Source of the DNA: Enterobacteriaceae bacterium | Lineage (GTDB): Bacteria > Pseudomonadota > Gammaproteobacteria > Enterobacterales > Enterobacteriaceae | Assembly (NCBI GenBank): GCA_022712475.1 | Contig: JALAGK010000232.1 | Coordinates: 1 to 10,908 of the forward strand | Direction of reading: 5' to 3' | Length of the DNA stretch: 10,908 nucleotides | In this document: piece after piece, positions 1-8,250 of the stretch | How positions within the stretch are numbered: the first letter of the stretch is position 1 | How the letters are laid out: every line of letters begins with the position of its first letter | Position numbers and translations under genes: made by a program | The notes under the pieces: generated by a model | Told to the model about the DNA's origin: nothing | The model's input: the letters and a program-made list of their open reading frames with translations, nothing else | Database searches by the model: none

Positions 1-383
1 CCTTCGGCAATCAGGTGATGGAATTCATAGATTTCCATCCCAATAAAGCCCAGACCGAACAGGAATGTCAGGCCAAGCCAGGTCAGTACTTTGCTCTGGT
101 TGTTGTTATTCATGGCGATAATCGCCATGCCGTAGGTGATGGAGCTAAACAGCAGCAGGAAGGTTTCTACAAGCACGAATGGCAGTTCGAAAATATCCTT
201 CCCTGTCGGGCCACCCGCCGTGCCGTTCACCAGAACGGCATAGGTAGCAAACAGACATGCAAAGATGATGCAGTCGCTCATCAGGTAGATCCAGAAGCCA
301 AAAACCTTATTGGCTCCTGCGTCGTGGTGCCCATGGTCATGCGCGTCGTGGGCGTGCGCCTGATTCAGAGTATCAGTTGACAT
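1..383 (-). CDS. cyoC: Cytochrome bo3 ubiquinol oxidase subunit III (5' part, runs off left edge)
   Basis: Subunit III of the inner-membrane quinol oxidase; it carries no redox centre and stabilises the complex. The 127 codons visible here correspond to roughly 60% of the usual ~204 residues; the rest lies beyond position 1. The N-terminus has a His-rich cytoplasmic stretch (six His between residues 10 and 20), as in E. coli CyoC. Recognisable family sequence follows: [11 protein letters not shown] at the first membrane helix, [17 protein letters not shown], then [16 protein letters not shown], and finally [14 protein letters not shown], which includes the conserved Glu of the subunit-III family. 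The ATG at 383-381 is chosen because AGGG lies about 8 nt upstream and the start overlaps the cyoB stop by 11 bp, suggesting translational coupling. Identification is firm; only the truncation limits the description. Confidence 0.96.
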   Translation of the reverse strand, partial: MSTDTLNQAHAHDAHDHGHHDAGANKVFGFWIYLMSDCIIFACLFATYAVLVNGTAGGPTGKDIFELPFVLVETFLLLFSSITYGMAIIAMNNNNQSKVLTWLGLTFLFGLGFIGMEIYEFHHLIAE

Positions 384-2364
384 TTTTCAGCCCTGCTTTG
401 GTAATTTCGTCGAAATGCTGGTTTTCCAGTTTTTCAACCTGTTCAACCGGTACGTAGTAATCCACGTCTTCGTCGAAGCTTTTCACAATCCAGGACACGA
501 TGGTCGCTGCAAAGCTTGCGATAGCCAGCCACCAGATATGCCAGATCATGGCAAAGCCGAAGATGGTGATGAACAGCGAAATGATGATGCCCGCGCCGGT
601 ATTTTTCGGCATGTGGATTTTTTCGTAGTGGGTCGGCTGCTTGTACGCTTCGCCTTTCTCTTTCATTTCCCAGAACGCGTCACGCTCGTGAACCTGCGGA
701 ACGATGGCAAAGTTATAGAACGGCGGCGGTGAAGAGGTTGACCACTCCAGCGTACGACCACCCCACGGGTCACCGGTCAGGTCACGGTTCTGATCGCGGT
801 CACGAACGGAAACGTACAGCTGAATGACCTGGCACAGTACACCAATAGCAATCAGCGCGGCGCCAACGGCAGCAACGGTGAGCAGAGTGTGGAACTGCGG
901 GTCAATCTGCTGGCTCAGGCGACGGGTCATACCCATGAAGCCCAGCACGTACAGCGGCATAAATGCGACGAAGAAACCAATGAACCAGAACCAGAAGGCA
1001 CGTTTGCCCCAGGTTTCGTTCAGGGTGTAGCCAAATGCTTTCGGCCACCAGTATGTCATACCGGCAAACAGACCGAATACCACACCGCCGATGATGACGT
1101 TATGGAAGTGCGCAATCAGGAACAGGCTGTTGTGCAGTACAAAGTCTGCGCCCGGTACGGCCAACAGTACGCCGCTCATCCCACCGATAGAGAAGGTGAC
1201 GATAAAGCCGACGGTCCACATCATCGCAGAGTTGAAGATGATACGGCCCTGATACATGGTGAACAGCCAGTTGAAGATCTTCACCCCGGTTGGGATGGCG
1301 ATAATCATCGTGGCGACACCAAAGAAGGCGTTAACGTTCGCACCGCTGCCCATGGTGAAGAAGTGGTGCAGCCAGACGATGAACGACAAAATGGTAATAC
1401 AGATAGTCGCCCACACCAGCGAGGTATAACCAAACAGGCGTTTCTGGGAGAAGGTGGCGGTCACTTCAGAGAACACACCGAACACCGGCAGCACCAGGAT
1501 ATACACTTCCGGGTGGCCCCATGCCCAAATCAGGTTGATGTACATCATCATGTTGCCACCCATATCGTTGGTAAAGAAATGGGTGCCCAGATAACGGTCA
1601 AGCGTCAATAGTGCGACAGAAACCGTCAGAATCGGGAAGGAAACAATGATAAGTACGTTGGTGCAAAGCGCAGTCCAGGTGAAGACCGGCATTTTGAACA
1701 GGTCCATGCCTGGTGCACGCATCTTCAGAATGGTAACGAAGAAGTTGATCCCGGTGAGGGTGGTACCGATACCGGAAAGCTGAATACTCCAGATCCAGTA
1801 ATCGACCCCGACCCCTGGACTGTATTCAATGCCCGACAGCGGTGGATAAGCCACCCAACCGGTCTGAGCGAATTCGCCAATACCGAGAGAGAGGTTTACC
1901 AGCACCACGCCGACCACGGTCAGCCAGAAGCTCAGGTTGTTCAGGAACGGGAACGCCACGTCGCGTGCGCCAATCTGCAGCGGAACCACCAGGTTCATCA
2001 GACCGACAACAAACGGCATCGCTACGAAGAAGATCATGATAACGCCGTGGGCGGTAAAGATCTGATCGTAGTGGTGCGGTGGCAGGAAGCCTGCATCACC
2101 GGCTGAAGCCAATACTTGTTGGCTACGCATCATGACGGCGTCGGCGAAGCCACGTACCAGCATCACGAGTGCGACGAGGATATACATGATACCCAGACGT
2201 TTATGGTCGACAGACGTCAGCCACTCATTCCATAAATAAGACCACTTACCGAAGTAAGTCAGTGCTGCCACAACCGCCAGGCCACCGATGATAATGGCGG
2301 CAACGGTCACCATAATAATCGGTTCGTGGTACGGGACAGCATCCAGTGTAAGTTTTCCGAACAT
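373..2364 (-). CDS. cyoB: Cytochrome bo3 ubiquinol oxidase subunit I
   Basis: Catalytic subunit of the haem-copper quinol oxidase: oxidises ubiquinol, reduces O2 to water and pumps protons across the inner membrane. The 663 residues equal the E. coli length. All expected ligands are at the E. coli positions: His106 and His421 (low-spin haem b), His284, His333 and His334 (CuB), His419 (haem o3), and Tyr288 in the WGHPEVY motif that forms the His-Tyr crosslink. Proton-channel residues Asp135 and Glu286 (D channel) and Lys362 (K channel) are present, as are Arg71, Asp75, His98 and Gln101 of the quinone site. About 15 hydrophobic helices fit the family topology. The start follows a GAGGAA ribosome-binding site at 2373-2378 that lies inside the last codons of cyoA, so translation is probably coupled. 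It looks fully functional. Confidence 0.98.
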   Translation of the reverse strand: MFGKLTLDAVPYHEPIIMVTVAAIIIGGLAVVAALTYFGKWSYLWNEWLTSVDHKRLGIMYILVALVMLVRGFADAVMMRSQQVLASAGDAGFLPPHHYDQIFTAHGVIMIFFVAMPFVVGLMNLVVPLQIGARDVAFPFLNNLSFWLTVVGVVLVNLSLGIGEFAQTGWVAYPPLSGIEYSPGVGVDYWIWSIQLSGIGTTLTGINFFVTILKMRAPGMDLFKMPVFTWTALCTNVLIIVSFPILTVSVALLTLDRYLGTHFFTNDMGGNMMMYINLIWAWGHPEVYILVLPVFGVFSEVTATFSQKRLFGYTSLVWATICITILSFIVWLHHFFTMGSGANVNAFFGVATMIIAIPTGVKIFNWLFTMYQGRIIFNSAMMWTVGFIVTFSIGGMSGVLLAVPGADFVLHNSLFLIAHFHNVIIGGVVFGLFAGMTYWWPKAFGYTLNETWGKRAFWFWFIGFFVAFMPLYVLGFMGMTRRLSQQIDPQFHTLLTVAAVGAALIAIGVLCQVIQLYVSVRDRDQNRDLTGDPWGGRTLEWSTSSPPPFYNFAIVPQVHERDAFWEMKEKGEAYKQPTHYEKIHMPKNTGAGIIISLFITIFGFAMIWHIWWLAIASFAATIVSWIVKSFDEDVDYYVPVEQVEKLENQHFDEITKAGLKNVN

Positions 2365-2369
2365 CGTAT

Positions 2370-3329
2370 TTATTCCTCGGCGCCCTGATGAGAGGTTTCC
2401 GCGTTACTCATGGTCATGCCTTCTGCTGAATGGCCCGCGTGCGCGCCTTCAGCATTGCCCATGCTCATGTGTTCCCCGTGTGACATGAACTTGTTCACAA
2501 CATCTTTGAACAGATTCGGTTTCACGCTGGAGAAATACTCGACTTTGTTGTATTCGCTCGGCGCTGCCAGCTTCTCGAAAGCGTCCATATCATTCATGGT
2601 GGCTGACGATTGCTTCACTTTGGCAACCCACTGCTCAAAGCCTGCTTTGTCTGGCGTGGCGATAGCTTTGAACTTCATGCCGGAGAAGCCAGGGCCGCTG
2701 TAACTTGCGGAAATACCGTCGTAAGTGCCAGGCTCGTTGGCAATCAGATGCAGTTTGGTCTGCATGCCTGCCATTGCGTAAAGCTGGCTGCCCAGACGCG
2801 GAATAAAGAAGGAGTTCATTACCGAGTTAGAGGTAATTTTGAATTCCACCGGGGTATTGGCCGGGAAGGCAATTTCGTTTACCGTCGCAATACCCTGCTC
2901 CGGATAAATGAAGAACCATTTCCAGTCCATTGAAACAACTTCGATAGTTACTGGCTTCTCAGGGTGGTCCAGCGGACGGCTGGGCTCCAGAGAGTGGGTG
3001 GTTTTCCAGGTCAGCACAGCCAGGAAGATGATAATCAGAACCGGGATAGTCCAGACAACCGCTTCCACTTTATTGGAGTGTGACCAGTTGGGGGTATATT
3101 TTGCATCCTTGTTGGTTGCCCGGTACTTCCAGGCAAAGCCGATGGCCATCAGAATGGCTGGTATCACGACAATCAACATCAGGCCAAGGGCCGTCAGTAT
3201 CAGTGAACGTTGCTCCAGGCCAATCTGCCCTTTCGGATCGAGAAGCGCCGAATCACAACCGCTGAGTAAAATTGCGGAGGCGAGTAACGACGTCCATCCC
3301 AAACATTTATTGTATTTCCTGAGTCTCAT
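2370..3329 (-). CDS. cyoA: Cytochrome bo3 ubiquinol oxidase subunit II (lipoprotein)
   Basis: Subunit II of the bo3 oxidase, an inner-membrane lipoprotein with a periplasmic cupredoxin-like domain. The signal peptide ends in a clear lipobox (LSGC, modified Cys25), followed by Asp26, the classical inner-membrane retention residue of the Lol system. Two membrane helices lie at about residues 40-66 and 88-108. The cupredoxin fold spans roughly 126-225 and lacks CuA ligands, as expected for a quinol rather than cytochrome c oxidase. A C-terminal domain ends in a tail rich in Met and His (residues 282-319), making the protein 319 residues against about 315 in E. coli. GAGG at 3338-3341 is 8 nt upstream of the ATG. 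First gene of the cyo operon; the cyoB ribosome-binding site is embedded in its last codons. Confidence 0.97.
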   Translation of the reverse strand: MRLRKYNKCLGWTSLLASAILLSGCDSALLDPKGQIGLEQRSLILTALGLMLIVVIPAILMAIGFAWKYRATNKDAKYTPNWSHSNKVEAVVWTIPVLIIIFLAVLTWKTTHSLEPSRPLDHPEKPVTIEVVSMDWKWFFIYPEQGIATVNEIAFPANTPVEFKITSNSVMNSFFIPRLGSQLYAMAGMQTKLHLIANEPGTYDGISASYSGPGFSGMKFKAIATPDKAGFEQWVAKVKQSSATMNDMDAFEKLAAPSEYNKVEYFSSVKPNLFKDVVNKFMSHGEHMSMGNAEGAHAGHSAEGMTMSNAETSHQGAEE

Positions 3330-3400
3330 TCTAACGACCTCAATTCCACGGGATCGGGTGGCGTTTAAAGTGTGCGGGCATTTTACGGGATGGTTACATT

Positions 3401-3428
3401 ACTGTAAACATTGATAGGGTTGTGTCAG
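3401..3428 (-). promoter_or_regulatory. Candidate sigma-70 promoter of the cyo operon
   Basis: Read on the minus strand, CTGACA (3428-3423; 5 of 6 to TTGACA) is followed after 16 bp by TACAGT (3406-3401; 4 of 6 to TATAAT). Transcription would begin near 3394, giving a leader of about 65 nt before the cyoA ATG. The spacer contains ATCAA, an Fnr half-site sequence, and the -10 sits in an inverted repeat. This is the best promoter match upstream of cyoA, but it was found by eye only. Confidence 0.55.
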
Positions 3429-3487
3429 CGCAGTGTTAGTTGCTTCTGCCTGCTGCGTCACGGAATATGAGCCAAAATGTAAACATT
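3403..3487. repeat. Direct repeat of TGTAAACATT in the cyo promoter region
   Basis: The 10-mer TGTAAACATT occurs at 3403-3412 and again at 3478-3487, 75 bp apart start to start, close to seven helical turns. The first copy overlaps the proposed cyo -10 and spacer; the second lies upstream of the -35. A pair of factor-binding sites on one DNA face is possible. The repeat is seen directly; the role is inferred. Confidence 0.6.
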
Positions 3488-3735
3488 CAGTGCTGACAGG
3501 GCTTCGACGGACGTTATAACCTTTTTTTAGGTAAAGAAATGTCAATAAGGCGCATTGGTATAGCTACCCGCTATAAAGACACAAAGGGTTAACAATATTG
3601 CATCAAAAGACAAACAAGGACGGGGTTAAAATAATTTATCACCGGTCAGAATAACCGGATGGAAATTGGCGAAGGCACGCGGAGAAATATTTTTTGCGCC
3701 GCCCTTTTTGCTAAAAGGAAATAAAAGAAATAACA

Positions 3736-3763
3736 AAATTCGCCGGAATTAACCGGCGAATTT
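3736..3763 (-). terminator. Rho-independent terminator of yajG-ampG
   Basis: A perfect 11-bp stem (AAATTCGCCGG at 3736-3746 with CCGGCGAATTT at 3753-3763) has a 6-nt loop. It begins 5 nt after the ampG stop codon, and on the minus strand is followed by a T-rich tract (TTTTGTTATTTCTTTT). It separates ampG from the cyo operon transcribed in the same direction. Confidence 0.9.
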
Positions 3764-3768
3764 ACGTG

Positions 3769-5244
3769 TTACAGCAGGCGTGTGCGTTTGAGTGCAGCGT
3801 AATCGAGGATACCGCCGAACAAAATTCCACCAACGGCGAGCAGCGCGCCAGCTTCAAGCAGCAGTACATCGAAAGACAGAGCTGCAAGGCCGAGTGCGTT
3901 GATAATCAGTACCACCAACCATGCCGCGAGCAGCAGGCAGCCGAACGTCAGCACCCCAAGCACGAAGCGATAGGCGCCGGCATATTCAGTACGCGGCATA
4001 AAAGATTCTGTGCGTTGAGTGTACTCCAGCGTGTGGCGACAAATCAGCAGCAACACAATGCCCGGCACAGCGGCCACGACGGAAAATAAATAGAATGTCG
4101 GCCAGCCATGGCTTTCAACAAACCAGCCAGCAATGGGACCGACGTAGACACGCCCAACCGCCGACAGCGCCGAGAGCAGCGCAAACTGCGTTGCCGAAAA
4201 CGACTTATTGCACAGCGTCATTAACAGCGCGACAAAGGCCGCTGTGCCCATACCACCGCACAGGTTTTCAAAAAAGACGGCGCTGCCCATCGTGATGATG
4301 TTTTTGTCTGTGACTGCCAGCATCCAGTAACCGGCGTTCGACACGCCCTGCAAAATACCGAAGATAAGCAGCGCACGGAACAGGCTCAGGCGTTGCATCA
4401 ACACACCACCGTAGAGTGCGCCAACAATCGTTGCAAACAGCCCCAGCGTTTTGTTGACCATACCCACTTCACCAGCATCAAAGCCGACGCCCCGGATTAA
4501 AAAGGTGGTCGTCAGGCTCATGGCGAAAGCGTCACCGAGCTTGTACATCACAATCAGCAGCAGAATCAGCCAGGCGTTGTTGCGGCCAAAAAAGTCGCGC
4601 AGTGGGGCCATCACCGCTTCTTCTAAGGTTTTAGGGGCGACAATCGCATCAGTGGGTTCGGGAGCCAGTAAAGTGGCGATAAGACAGGGTATCAGCAGAG
4701 CGGCCATCAACCAGTAGGTGGCCTGCCAGCCCAGGTATTTATCCGCCATCCACAGTGCCAGACCGCCGGATACCAGCATGGCCAGACGATAGCCCAGCAC
4801 GCTGATGGCAGCACCAGAACCGCGCTCTTCCGGCGGTAGCACGTCAGTTTTCCACGCATCAAACACGATGTCCTGAGACGCGGAGCAAAAGGCAATCAGC
4901 ACAGCCAGCGCCGCCATCCAACGTAACTGGCTGCCAGGGTCAAGAAAGCCCATTGCGGCGATGCCCGCCATCAACAGAAGCTGGGTGATGATAAGCCAGC
5001 CGCGCCGCCTGCCGAGCAGCGGCGGGGTATAGCGGTCCATTGCGGGCGACCAGAGAAACTTAAATACGTAAGCCTGGCCGACCAACGAGAAGAAACCAAT
5101 GGTTTTTAAATCGATGCCTTCAACCGTCATCCACGCCTGTAGCGTGCCGGAGGTGAGTGCAAGAGGGAGACCGGACGCAAAGCCCAGAATTAACAAAATG
5201 GCCGATTTCGGCTGGCGGAAAATCTGTAGTGTGTTGCTCGACAT
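3769..5244 (-). CDS. ampG: Muropeptide permease AmpG
   Basis: Inner-membrane major-facilitator transporter that imports GlcNAc-anhydroMurNAc and its peptides into the cytoplasm for cell-wall recycling. In species with ampR-ampC, the imported muropeptides provide the signal for AmpC beta-lactamase induction. The 491 residues match the E. coli length, and the N-terminal two-thirds follow the E. coli protein closely (SAILLILGFASGLPLALTSG, ASQDIVFDAWKTDVLP, FFENLCGGMGT, SALSAVGRVYVGP). Gly151 and Gly268, positions I recall as sites of loss-of-function mutations, are intact. Around 14 hydrophobic helices are visible; the last two are much more divergent than the rest. The frame is open further upstream to an ATG at 5292. 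I chose the ATG at 5244-5242 because MSSNTLQIFRQP aligns with the E. coli start and the longer version would overlap the preceding hairpin. Second gene of an operon with yajG, 48 bp downstream of it. Confidence 0.95.
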   Translation of the reverse strand: MSSNTLQIFRQPKSAILLILGFASGLPLALTSGTLQAWMTVEGIDLKTIGFFSLVGQAYVFKFLWSPAMDRYTPPLLGRRRGWLIITQLLLMAGIAAMGFLDPGSQLRWMAALAVLIAFCSASQDIVFDAWKTDVLPPEERGSGAAISVLGYRLAMLVSGGLALWMADKYLGWQATYWLMAALLIPCLIATLLAPEPTDAIVAPKTLEEAVMAPLRDFFGRNNAWLILLLIVMYKLGDAFAMSLTTTFLIRGVGFDAGEVGMVNKTLGLFATIVGALYGGVLMQRLSLFRALLIFGILQGVSNAGYWMLAVTDKNIITMGSAVFFENLCGGMGTAAFVALLMTLCNKSFSATQFALLSALSAVGRVYVGPIAGWFVESHGWPTFYLFSVVAAVPGIVLLLICRHTLEYTQRTESFMPRTEYAGAYRFVLGVLTFGCLLLAAWLVVLIINALGLAALSFDVLLLEAGALLAVGGILFGGILDYAALKRTRLL

Positions 5245-5259
5245 GGTCAATCCGGTGAC

Positions 5260-5280
5260 AGGCCCGACAGCGTCGGGCCT
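5260..5280 (-). other. Intercistronic hairpin between yajG and ampG
   Basis: A perfect 9-bp GC-rich stem (AGGCCCGAC at 5260-5268, GTCGGGCCT at 5272-5280) with a 3-nt loop lies between the yajG stop (5293) and the ampG ATG (5244). No T tract follows on the minus strand, so it is not a standard terminator. It may slow 3' exonucleases, giving more yajG than ampG message, or partly terminate transcription. It stops 15 nt short of the ampG start, where the ribosome-binding site (GGA) is weak. Confidence 0.65.
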
Positions 5281-5292
5281 GGAGTGAAGCAA

Positions 5293-5871
5293 TTAACGTG
5301 CGTTCTGCTTGATAAAGTCGTGAACGCTGGTGTCCTGCGCCATCTCGGCAATGGTGTCGGTAAGCGTGGTGTTAACCGCGTTGGTGATATCGGCGTTAGA
5401 GGCCTGGAAAGCGCCTTCAACACTGTAGTTTGAACGGTACTGCTTGTTCATTTTGTTGCCGTTCTTCGCGGTTGCAGTGATGGTGATATCCGCTTTGGTC
5501 GAGATTTTGTAGCGGACGTTGCCCTGAGACACGTCTGCAAACAGATTATTAACGATAATTTGCAGGTCAACCGGACCGTTCGGGCCAATCATATAGCCGC
5601 GTGCGGTCATCTGTTTTTCCAGCACTTCTTGTAGCAGGAAACGCAAGTCGCGTGAGGCGGTGAGCGTAACAAGCTGGTTGTTGCGGTTAATTTTCGCCAG
5701 TGCCTGGTCAGCACGCTGGTCAGCACCGTTAATGCTGATAGTGATGCCCATCAGACTCGGATCCTGCTGCGGCAGGGCAATTTGCGGTGAAACTTCAAGG
5801 GTGTTGGACTGCGATGCACAGCCAGCAAGCATTACCAGCGCCATCAGCGGAACAAAGATCTTCTTTAACAT
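5293..5871 (-). CDS. yajG: YajG family lipoprotein
   Basis: Predicted lipoprotein of 192 residues, the same length as E. coli YajG. The signal peptide (MLKKIFVPLMALVMLAGC) ends in an LAGC lipobox with Cys18 as the lipidated residue. Ala at +2 predicts sorting to the outer membrane, facing the periplasm. The middle contains family sequence such as LPQQDPSLMG, INGADQRADQALAK, RDLRFLLQEVLEKQM and ADVSQGNVRYKI, and the C-terminus ends DFIKQNAR as in E. coli. The molecular function is not established to my knowledge. As I recall, it is co-transcribed with ampG but is not required for AmpG-dependent beta-lactamase induction. The ribosome-binding site is weak (GAG about 10 nt upstream of the ATG). 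Transcribed divergently from bolA. Confidence 0.94.
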   Translation of the reverse strand: MLKKIFVPLMALVMLAGCASQSNTLEVSPQIALPQQDPSLMGITISINGADQRADQALAKINRNNQLVTLTASRDLRFLLQEVLEKQMTARGYMIGPNGPVDLQIIVNNLFADVSQGNVRYKISTKADITITATAKNGNKMNKQYRSNYSVEGAFQASNADITNAVNTTLTDTIAEMAQDTSVHDFIKQNAR

Positions 5872-5922
5872 ATTCAGTTATCTCAATCGTGTTGCGTGTG
5901 TCTGCCTAACAAAATTCTCGTC

Positions 5923-5931
5923 ATCATAACA
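5923..5931 (-). promoter_or_regulatory. Candidate extended -10 promoter of yajG-ampG
   Basis: On the minus strand TGTTATGAT (5931-5923) gives an extended -10 (TG-N-TATGAT). No good -35 is found 17 bp upstream (TTCCCC), which is tolerated for extended -10 promoters. Transcription would start around 5916, about 45 nt before the yajG ATG. Pattern match only. Confidence 0.4.
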
Positions 5932-6023
5932 TTGCCACCGGCAAGGGGAAGGGGGAATGTCTGCAAACGCAGCGCTTTGTTTCTTTAAAGGCCATAGCCT
6001 GGATTCGTCGCAAAAGCTCGCTA

Positions 6024-6106
6024 CAGGGATGGTTAAATTTTTGTTGAGAAATGACAATGGAAGCGGTAAAAGCGGCTAACATTTAAAGAGATGGGAGCCA
6101 TCCCTG
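6024..6106. repeat. Inverted repeat bracketing the bolA promoter
   Basis: CAGGGATGG (6024-6032) and its exact reverse complement CCATCCCTG (6098-6106) are separated by 65 bp, which contain the gearbox-like -10 of bolA. The right arm also forms a local hairpin, GATGG-GAG-CCATC (6090-6102), in the bolA leader. The arms could be two copies of an operator or pair in a longer transcript. Confidence 0.5.
6073..6081 (+). promoter_or_regulatory. Gearbox-like -10 of bolA (sigma-S type)
   Basis: CGGCTAACA matches, at seven of nine positions, the gearbox -10 sequence CGGCTAGTA that I recall for the E. coli bolA stationary-phase promoter. Read as a hexamer, TAACAT at 6077-6082 is 4 of 6 to TATAAT. There is no -35 at standard spacing; ATGACA at 6051-6056 is 20 bp away. 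The leader would be about 38 nt. Placement relative to bolA supports it. Confidence 0.5.
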
Positions 6107-6125
6107 CGTTGACGAGGTAAGCATT

Positions 6126-6443
6126 ATGATGGTACGCGAGCAAATAGAAGCAAAACTCAGAGCAGCTTTTGACCCCGTGTTCCTTGAAGTCGTTGATGAG
6201 AGCTATCGTCACAATGTTCCTGCGGGTTCAGAAAGCCATTTCAAAGTGGTGCTGGTGAGCGACTGCTTTAGCGGAGAGCGTTTTCTCAATCGCCACCGGT
6301 TAATTTACGGTACATTAAATGAGGAGCTGGCGGGCAGTGTCCATGCCCTCGCACTACACACCTACACAAAAAAAGAGTGGGAAAGTTTGCAGGATACGGT
6401 GCTGGCTTCCCCTCCCTGCCGGGGTGCCGGAAGCATTGCCTGA
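6126..6443 (+). CDS. bolA: BolA family transcriptional/morphology regulator
   Basis: Small BolA-fold protein of 105 residues. In E. coli it is induced in stationary phase and stress, affects cell shape, biofilm and penicillin-binding protein expression, binds DNA, and forms an Fe-S-bridged complex with monothiol glutaredoxin Grx4. The family core is intact: [23 protein letters not shown] (residues 19-41, shown here as a positional reference), [15 protein letters not shown], and HALALHTYT with the conserved C-terminal His73 and His78, plus the C-terminal [10 protein letters not shown]. Residue 47 is Cys (VSDCFSG), where E. coli has Arg. Two ATGs stand in tandem; the first (6126) is 8 nt from GAGG at 6114-6117 and is preferred. 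Monocistronic, between a gearbox-like promoter and a terminator, divergent from yajG. Confidence 0.96.
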   Translation: MMVREQIEAKLRAAFDPVFLEVVDESYRHNVPAGSESHFKVVLVSDCFSGERFLNRHRLIYGTLNEELAGSVHALALHTYTKKEWESLQDTVLASPPCRGAGSIA

Positions 6444-6507
6444 CGATGAGGTAGAGCGGAACTTTTCTTCATCTTTATGTATCAAACGCCAACGCAATAT
6501 GACTGAA

Positions 6508-6534
6508 AAAACGGCCTGAGGGCCGTTTTCTTTT
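6508..6534 (+). terminator. Rho-independent terminator of bolA
   Basis: Perfect 9-bp stem AAAACGGCC (6508-6516) / GGCCGTTTT (6521-6529) with a TGAG loop, followed by CTTTT. It lies 64 nt after the bolA stop and isolates bolA from tig. The A tract on the left arm gives weak potential for the other strand as well. Confidence 0.92.
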
Positions 6535-6596
6535 GCCTGTTGTCAGGAATGGTGAAAATATTGTGAAAGATGCCGCAGCGTTGGTTGCCGCCGTTC

Positions 6597-6625
6597 TCGA
6601 CTCACAAAAGCGATGCCGCTATAAT
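6597..6625 (+). promoter_or_regulatory. Sigma-70 promoter of tig
   Basis: TATAAT at 6620-6625 is a perfect -10; TCGACT at 6597-6602 (4 of 6 to TTGACA) is 17 bp upstream. Transcription would start near 6632, about 153 nt before the tig ATG. The context (after the bolA terminator) fits an independent housekeeping promoter. Confidence 0.8.
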
Positions 6626-6631
6626 GCGGCG

Positions 6632-8083
<1,452 letters not shown>

Positions 8084-8110
8084 TAGCGCCTTCGCACACG
8101 CAAGTGTAGA

Positions 8111-8143
8111 AAGCCTGTCACCGCCGGTGGCGGGCTTTTTTTT
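8111..8143 (+). terminator. Rho-independent terminator of tig
   Basis: A 12-bp stem (8111-8122 with 8126-8137), including two G-U pairs, has a 3-nt loop and ends in eight T residues (8136-8143). It begins 27 nt after the tig stop. Confidence 0.92.
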
Positions 8144-8170
8144 ATCAAAAAAACAACCGCCGTGTAGAAT
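8142..8170 (+). promoter_or_regulatory. Possible sigma-70 promoter upstream of clpP
   Basis: TTATCA (8142-8147; 4 of 6) and TAGAAT (8165-8170; 5 of 6) are separated by 17 bp. The -35 overlaps the T tail of the tig terminator. A housekeeping promoter in addition to the heat-shock one would explain basal ClpP, but the match is moderate. Confidence 0.4.
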
Positions 8171-8221
8171 GAGAATAAAACCTTCTGCGGGCGCTTAGCG
8201 TTCGGGCCAAAGGTTGTTATG

Positions 8222-8250
8222 CTTGAAAAAGCATAGGGTCAACCCCATCT
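8222..8250 (+). promoter_or_regulatory. Sigma-32 heat-shock promoter of clpPX
   Basis: CTTGAAA (8222-8228) and CCCCATCT (8243-8250), 14 bp apart, fit the sigma-32 consensus CTTGAAA / CCCCATNT at every specified position. Transcription would start near 8257, about 120 nt before the clpP ATG. clpP belongs to the sigma-32 regulon in E. coli. A 7-bp hairpin with a GAAA loop (8218-8235) overlies the -35. Confidence 0.88.

Larger units (their letters stand above)
3330..3768. other. cyo control region, non-coding, 439 bp
   Basis: No convincing gene lies between the ampG stop and the cyoA start. It holds the ampG terminator at the right end, the candidate cyo promoter near 3401-3428 and AT-rich sequence with several short symmetries. 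These are TTACA-N4-TGTAA overlapping the -10, the palindrome GTTATAAC (3513-3520), TATAGC-N5-GCTATA (3559-3575), GTTAAC (3588-3593) adjoining CAATATTG (3593-3600), and CCGGT-N7-ACCGG (3642-3658). In E. coli the cyo operon is repressed by ArcA and Fnr when oxygen is low and is also subject to iron and carbon control. A region this long and AT-rich fits several regulator sites, but I cannot assign any of these symmetries to a named regulator. Confidence 0.7.

Noticed and set aside
889..1611. 240-codon open frame on the plus strand opposite cyoB
   Set aside because: Antisense to a fully intact cyoB; its translation is low-complexity and resembles no family I know.
3513..3545. TTGACA (minus strand, 3545-3540) with TATAAC (3518-3513) as a second cyo promoter
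   Set aside because: The spacer is 21 bp, too long for a sigma-70 promoter.
5245..5292. 16-residue N-terminal extension of AmpG starting at 5292
   Set aside because: The extension would translate the hairpin between yajG and ampG; the homologous start is at 5244.
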